Assembly: GCF_002234675.1 (NCBI RefSeq)
Contig: NC_019866.2
Location: forward strand, 5,809,307 to 5,873,306
Length of the DNA: 64,000 nt
Direction of reading: 5' to 3'
Source: Oryzias latipes
Lineage: Eukaryota > Chordata > Actinopteri > Beloniformes > Adrianichthyidae
A model generated the notes under the pieces. It ran no database searches. It was not told the DNA's origin and saw only the letters and a list, made by a program, of their open reading frames with translations. Numbering within the stretch: position 1 is the stretch's first letter; each line of letters starts with the position of its first letter. This document shows, piece after piece, positions 59,982 through 64,000 of the stretch. Position numbers and translations under genes: made by a program.

Positions 59982-62967
59982 TGCAAATGTTAACCTCTTA
60001 GGACCTGACATATTGGGCTATATTACCACAGCATTTAAGTCTGCTTAACTCAGGACCAGTGACTAGTTCATAAAAAGGTTAGGTTTAAGTCTTTTATTAC
60101 AAATATCACCAGAAGAATGTGCAAAAAAATGTCCAGTAAGTACAAAAACAAAGTATTTGGCTAAATTTACAAAGGTTAACCTGAACAAACCACCACGCCA
60201 GCTCTCATATTGTTGCATCAGCAATAAACTTGAGATGAAAACTGGTTTGTTCAATAGAAAAAGAAGTTACTCCAAAACCCGAAAAATCCAGCAGCTGTTG
60301 TGATAAAAATGTCGACCTCCCAGAGCGGCTGCAGAAATTCAAAAGGATTTTCAGAAAGCTCTGGGGAGTACGAATGCCTGTTTAACACAGATAGCTCAGA
60401 GAAAATCCAGCAAAATCATAAGGGTGTCACTTAATCCATTTGAAAATGAAACATAACCTTAAGCGCCAACTGGGGAAATATAAGGAGCCACATTCATGGG
60501 CGCATAAACAAAACGCTGATATGTTCAGACACATAGAGGCCCAGCATAGTGACACCTGAATTGTTGCTAATGATCTGTGTAGAATCCACAAAGGATTTAT
60601 AGTAAGCGATCTGCAAAGTTTGAACCTGAATCATCAAGCAGCTCCCCCCTTTAGCTGTCATCTCACTTGCTGCGAGGATAAAGGGGCTCTGACACAGATT
60701 TGAGGAGCATCTTCAGCGACACCATGGGGCTGTGTGTAAATGGCACCCAATCTGCAAGCAGATTTCACGCGTCATTTTCATGTATTTTAATGTTTTCAAG
60801 GTGTTTGTTGAAATGACAATCCCTGGAAAACAAATCAGTTAATTGGCATGCTTATTTTACAGGCAGATGAAGGGGTTTAGCTTCAGCCAGAGGTGAATTT
60901 TGATCATAAAACAGCAGAAACATCCTGCAGATTTCTCCTTTAATTAACGTAACACCTTCTCTGCCGTGGCGTTTATTGATGTGACACTTGAGGAGACGTG
61001 TTAGCTGCACAGGACTCAGGGCTTTATGAGTAAAACAGACTCTACACTCCTGTTTCAATGAGACTTTCTGCTTCATTAAACAATCCTTGAGATCCAGTAT
61101 CGTTATGCTAGAGCGTGTGTGTACAAGCAGCAGAACAGAAAGCAGCCAGTGATTATAAATTCCTTATCTCACATTTAGAGTGGAAAGCTGCCATCTTGCC
61201 GCATCCTGTTCCCTCTGCACGTTTTTGCAGGAGTTGCACTCACTTTTCAAAGTTTGACAATTTGCAGCATCATTAAAACTCTTTGAATGCTCGGTTTTCT
61301 GACTCACTGCTTTTAGGAAGAACTAAGGCACCAACGTGACGGAGGAAATAGGCCTATCTATAAATACTTTGTGGATATGGTACTTGAAGGTGCCAATTTC
61401 CTCTGAAACAGCGTATTTTACAGATGACCTCGAACCAAAATGAACAAGGAGACTGTGTCTTTGACAGCATAGTCACATCAAATTATCCTACTTATTTCTA
61501 GAAATGACAAAAGTCGCACAGGACAAAGTCAGACAATGTGAATCTGAGCACGACAACAAGAAAAATGCTTATCATTTGGAAATGTTATGAAGGCAGAAAT
61601 CGGCTTTGCGAATTTCTTTGCCAAAACCTCTGCTCTAATTTTTCAAAACGACTGTTTTTTTCACATGAAACAAGTTTGCAAATGATAAATATAGAGAAAA
61701 GTTGCACCACTTTGTTTCAATCCTGTTATCTTCTATTAGAAGAGGTAAATTTTATAACCAATTCAAGATCATTTCTGTTAATGCTGCAAAAAATAAGCTC
61801 AACTAAATCTGCTTTATTAGTTTTTGGCTCTATACATGTTCTATACTGAGACTTCTGCATCATAGACACAGAGGGCTATTTTTACCCTCACACTCCCAGT
61901 GGGACCAAAGCCCTGTTTAGTCTGTCTTCGCCACAGCATCCCACACATACATTTAATATGGACAGGGACAAATATAGAGTGTTCGACAGAAATAAAAGGC
62001 TTATCATTATTTATAGCGACTCAAACCCCACTGTCCCTCTGGAGCTCTGATTTTAGACGTGCATGCTGTCTGCATGGCGAGCCGTAAGAGGGTTTTATAG
62101 ATGTCAAAACTGTGGGCTTTTACAGGTCTGCTGAGAAAGTTCATCTGCTCAGCTGCAAGATTGATGCTAAAAAATGTTTAGTCCCGCTATATTTATTCCA
62201 TGATAAATTACAAATTAGCAGGTAAGATTAGATTTTAATGGTTTTCTCAACAATATTTTTTACAGTTAAGTGGAAGAACAGTCAAATTAATGACATCCTA
62301 GAAAGTTTGAAGTACATATGGATTGACTTTTAAAAACGTTTATCCATCAAATTAATATTTTCCTCCTGTTTGATACTGAATGCAGTCTCATAAAGTGCTG
62401 CTGAGCTGATGTGGCAGGTGAGATGCTCATATCTTCCATGTCTACCCCTCATCTGCCACAAAGATTTACAGTGGTGCATGTGAGTGTACACCAATGCCCC
62501 CTATCAAGTGTTAGGTCACACAGGCTTTGACTCACAAGTATGGCACCTTCATCTTACATTTATGTAAAAGCAAACAGGAAAAGCTTCTATGTCCGCACAC
62601 TGACAGATGATCAGATTAGCGGTAATTGAGAGGTGCGCTGCAGCAGCCAGAGCTGCTCTGCCAACGGTGCTCTGATTGAGAGGTTCCAGCTCAAGTGATG
62701 TTGCAAATGATACAGGAAATCAAGATGCCTGTGCTGTTAATGAACTGAGATTGCTCACCGCCTCTTTGTCAAGGGGTTTGAGCAGGTGAATCTTAAAGAG
62801 ATCTTCGCTGGTTGGAAAGTAGAAGGCCGTTTATATGTTGTGACAAAATTATGATGAGATGGATTGTTTGAGGAATGGGGGGCGGGGGGCATTTTGAAGG
62901 AATAGTTTTTGGAAGGGCTTTTTCATTCCTGTAAAAGTACATTTATCAGGAGATCAGATCACACAGC

Positions 62968-63522
62968 TTAAAGACCCTCTCCAATGTACATTTTTGCTGT
63001 TTTTAACATGTTCTTGTGGCATTTTTCTAATGATGAAGGACATTAGAAAATTACACTTAATATTGGATATTTATTTATTCAAATCGTTGTGAATCAGGAA
63101 TGTGAAAATGCAGTTTAAACAAGAGCATGTTTGAGAGTGTATCCCCTCTATTTTGATGCTTGTAGAGGATCATGTGCGTCTTTGTTTTCCTCATCCGAGC
63201 TTAAAAACTGTACGGATGGATAGCTCCCATACTACTCACCATTTTTTTTGCATTTGTAATGTTAAATTTGAGCTGTAAGAAGCTGTAAGCTATTGGTAAA
63301 GTGTGTAAACAGAGAGCTCTCAGCAATAGGGAGGGAAAGAGGGGCCGTTGTTGCACCATATAATCGGTCCCGCCCTCAACTTAGAGGCAAATTACTAATG
63401 AACTTCTGTCACTCTGCAGAAACTATTTCCCAGAAAAAAACTTTTTTTTGTGGCTAAAAACGGCAAAATCCTATTTAAAAAAATACTTTGAGTTTTTCAA
63501 AAGGTGATCTGAGTGGGACTCC
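62968..63522 (+). mobile_element. MITE family copy 5
   Basis: Begins TTAAAGACCCTCTCCAATG and ends GGTGATCTGAGTGGGACT, with the inner words shared by the other copies (TTTTAACATGTTCTTGTGGC, GTAAACAGAGAGCTCTCAGC, CCCGCCCTCAAC). It has the same orientation as the other four. Confidence 0.85.
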
Positions 63523-63913
63523 AACAATCTTCTTAAATTACTTGCATTAATGAAGCGAGAGTTTATTTAAAAGGATGCAGTAAATCAGAGAAGAGCACTC
63601 TGTTCACGCAGCGGTACAACACTCTGCAGCATGACCCACATTCATCACCATAATCTAATGAAGGCAAATCACAAATAGACTTTTGCAGGAAGCATATGGA
63701 GTGTGCAAATGTATTCCTCGCTTTTGTTTCTTTGGCTCCATGTGTCTCACACACCCTCCTGCAGACAAACTGTCTTCATATCTTACTTCCAGACACGCAG
63801 AGCTGTAAACAACATGTCCCAATAAAGTGATTATGTTTGGCGCTGAGCAGAACGATTGTGGACAGGCAAACAGACGGAGTATGTGCTCCCAGAGCTCCGT
63901 GGCCCGCCGGTCC

Positions 63914-63940
63914 TCTGTCTGTCTGTCTGCCTGTCTGACT
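63914..63940. repeat. (CTGT)n microsatellite
   Basis: Six to seven CTGT/CTGC/CTGA units near the right end of the window. Confidence 0.75.
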
Positions 63941-64000
63941 GCAGCCATTTCTTCCCTGTAGCGCAGCCACGCCCTCACACATGTCGCCACATGCAGTGAT

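Larger units (their letters stand above)
57988..64000 (+). other. Presumed intron 1 of the stac2-like gene
   Basis: No second exon encoding a recognisable STAC segment was found up to the window end. It holds MITE copies 4 and 5, a TCTG/CTGT microsatellite at about 63914-63940, and denser, possibly regulatory blocks near 60540-60790 and 62400-62790. Open frames here are short and unconvincing. Confidence 0.4.

Noticed and set aside
63655..63990. Minus-strand open frame of 111 aa at the right edge
   Set aside because: The translation includes a CTGT microsatellite (RQADRQTEDR) and no recognisable domain; not a stac2 exon and on the wrong strand.

Overview
The window looks like a piece of a teleost fish genome. 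It has intron-rich vertebrate genes, long AT-rich non-coding stretches, fish-type DNA-transposon and SINE/LINE remnants, and a gene order matching part of human 17q12. A medaka-like (Oryzias) origin is my impression from the dispersed repeat family, but the sequence alone does not prove the species.

Layout. (1) Positions 1 to about 25,250 contain no convincing protein-coding gene. The first ~460 bases look like the 3' end of a plus-strand transcript: AU-rich, with two poly(A) signals. By synteny (cdk12 is next to NEUROD2 in tetrapods) this could be the neurod2 3' UTR. The rest reads like a regulatory landscape. It has several blocks of high-complexity sequence rich in homeodomain and E-box sites, four spaced copies of one extended E-box motif, a canonical-looking CTCF motif at 20,043, and scattered repeats. 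(2) Positions 26,068-36,320, minus strand, hold a complete 13-coding-exon cdk12 gene (1405 aa by my splice model), the cyclin K-dependent RNA polymerase II CTD kinase. (3) A ~2.4 kb head-to-head interval with CCAAT, ETS and GC-box sites separates it from (4) fbxl20, plus strand, 38,695-52,011. This has 15 coding exons and encodes 436 aa, an F-box/LRR substrate receptor ending in a CAAX box, followed by a ~2.5 kb 3' UTR. MED1, which sits between these two genes in human, is absent here. (5) At 57,898 a TATA-led first coding exon begins on the plus strand. Its position and length fit stac2, but the identity is tentative. The remaining ~6 kb would be its first intron.

The two full genes join cleanly. 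Every exon boundary keeps frame and matches the human proteins, with no frameshift. Noteworthy details are a likely GC-AG intron in cdk12, a probable second one in the stac2-like gene, tandem NAGNAG acceptors in both full genes, and five same-orientation copies of a ~420-560 bp terminal-inverted-repeat MITE. Three of those copies lie within 50 bp of a splice site. I found no CRISPR array, operon, phage or other new gene system; the more unusual signals are regulatory and repeat-based.
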